A DNA stretch of 64,000 nucleotides, from contig NZ_KI421511.1 of NCBI RefSeq assembly GCF_000473265.1, forward strand, positions 2,889,560 to 2,953,559. Reading direction: 5' to 3'. A program made the translations under genes and the position numbers. Below, piece after piece: positions 63,600-64,000 of this stretch (positions within the stretch are counted from its first letter, which is position 1; the number at the start of each line of letters is the position of its first letter). Below the pieces are notes generated by a model. That model saw only the letters and a list, made by a program, of their open reading frames with translations, ran no database searches and was not told where the DNA came from. Origin of the DNA: Amycolatopsis thermoflava N1165. GTDB lineage: Bacteria > Actinomycetota > Actinomycetes > Mycobacteriales > Pseudonocardiaceae.

Positions 63600-64000
63600 T
63601 CACCCTCTGCCGGAGCCGGCCAGCGGGTCCAACCGGTGGAAGGAAGAGGCGTGGAACACCAGGGGGTCGACGTCGCTCGGCATCGCCATTCGCTGTACAC
63701 GGAGCAGCACGACATCGTGGTCTCCGCCCCGCAGCTCGGCCTCCACGGTGCAGTCGATCCAAGCGGCCGCGTCCGGCAGGAACAGTGCTCCGTCCTCGCT
63801 GCTCGCGACCTCCAGATCCGCGAAGCGGTCTCCATTCCGCGACGAGAGCCTGCGCGCCGTCTCCGCCTGCGAAACCCCGAGCACGCTCACCCCGAGTCGG
63901 GGAGCTCGGCGCAGCGATGGCCACGTGCGAGAGCTGTGGGCAGGGCAGATCGAAACCAGTGGCGGGTCGAGGGAGACCGAGGTGAAGGAGCTGAACGCCA
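63600..64000 (-). CDS. Flavin reductase domain protein, partial
   Basis: The C-terminal ~133 residues of a flavin reductase-like protein; the 5' end is beyond the window. The segment AFSSFTSVSLDPPLVSICPAHSSRTWPSLRRAPRLGVSVLGVSQAETARRLSSRNGDRFADL is the FMN-binding split barrel of HpaC/HsaB-type reductases that feed reduced flavin to monooxygenases. The downstream residues DAAAWIDCTVEAELRGGDHDVVLLRVQRM match the family end. It is the upstream gene of the SDR-acuI series. Confidence 0.88.
   Translation of the reverse strand, partial: AFSSFTSVSLDPPLVSICPAHSSRTWPSLRRAPRLGVSVLGVSQAETARRLSSRNGDRFADLEVASSEDGALFLPDAAAWIDCTVEAELRGGDHDVVLLRVQRMAMPSDVDPLVFHASSFHRLDPLAGSGRG

Overview
The window is GC-rich actinobacterial chromosome. 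Many genes start with GTG, and it carries WhiB, YlxR and YlxP proteins, a PPOX-type (possibly F420-linked) protein and a mycofactocin-type SDR. Gene order and protein style suggest the Pseudonocardiales, possibly Amycolatopsis. The family assignment is moderately sure; the genus is a guess.

Left part (1-20.8 kb): the translation/RNA housekeeping cluster on the minus strand, read right to left: rimP, nusA, ylxR, infB, ylxP (DUF503), rbfA, nrnA (DHH), MATE exporter, truB, ribF, rpsO, pnp. Accessory genes have been inserted in it. Between rbfA and nrnA lie a Trm11-like methyltransferase, a small ribbon-helix-helix protein with VOC and methyltransferase genes, and a divergent SDR/TetR pair. Between MATE and truB lies an MFS transporter. 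Between truB and ribF lie a GbsR/MarR regulator and a frameshifted FAD monooxygenase. A degenerate tandem repeat array fills the MATE-nrnA gap.

Middle part (20.9-41.4 kb): lipoprotein, membrane, PLP, phosphatase and PPOX genes, then cysD-cysNC (APS/PAPS synthesis). These are divergent from an apparent operon of SnoaL-like, DUF1214, SDR and sulfotransferase genes. A KstR-like inverted repeat occurs in the shared promoter and again inside the operon, which suggests a co-regulated sulfation module. Several TetR/XRE-controlled catabolic pairs with visible inverted-repeat operators follow, then a serine hydrolase and a homocysteine methyltransferase/MTHFR fusion.

Right part (41.6-61.0 kb): a 19.4-kb element integrated in the 3' half of a tRNA-Met(CAT) gene, bounded by 51-bp direct repeats. 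It carries a 5'-truncated tyrosine integrase, an actinobacterial integrative-element regulatory block (XRE, excisionase-like HTH, WhiB, truncated membrane protein), an Imm26 protein and a decayed XRE regulator. Its cargo is a polymorphic-toxin locus: a ~2,110-aa RHS/YD-repeat protein with a low-GC C-terminal tip and an abutting putative immunity gene, opposite a 1,914-aa exported multidomain protein whose SGNH domain has lost catalytic residues. An IS5-family element splits the RHS gene; removing it with one TTA duplication restores the frame exactly. No replication or transfer genes remain, so the element looks immobilised.

Far right (61.0-64.0 kb): gene debris, then AcuI-like oxidoreductase, mycofactocin-type SDR and a partial flavin reductase on the minus strand.
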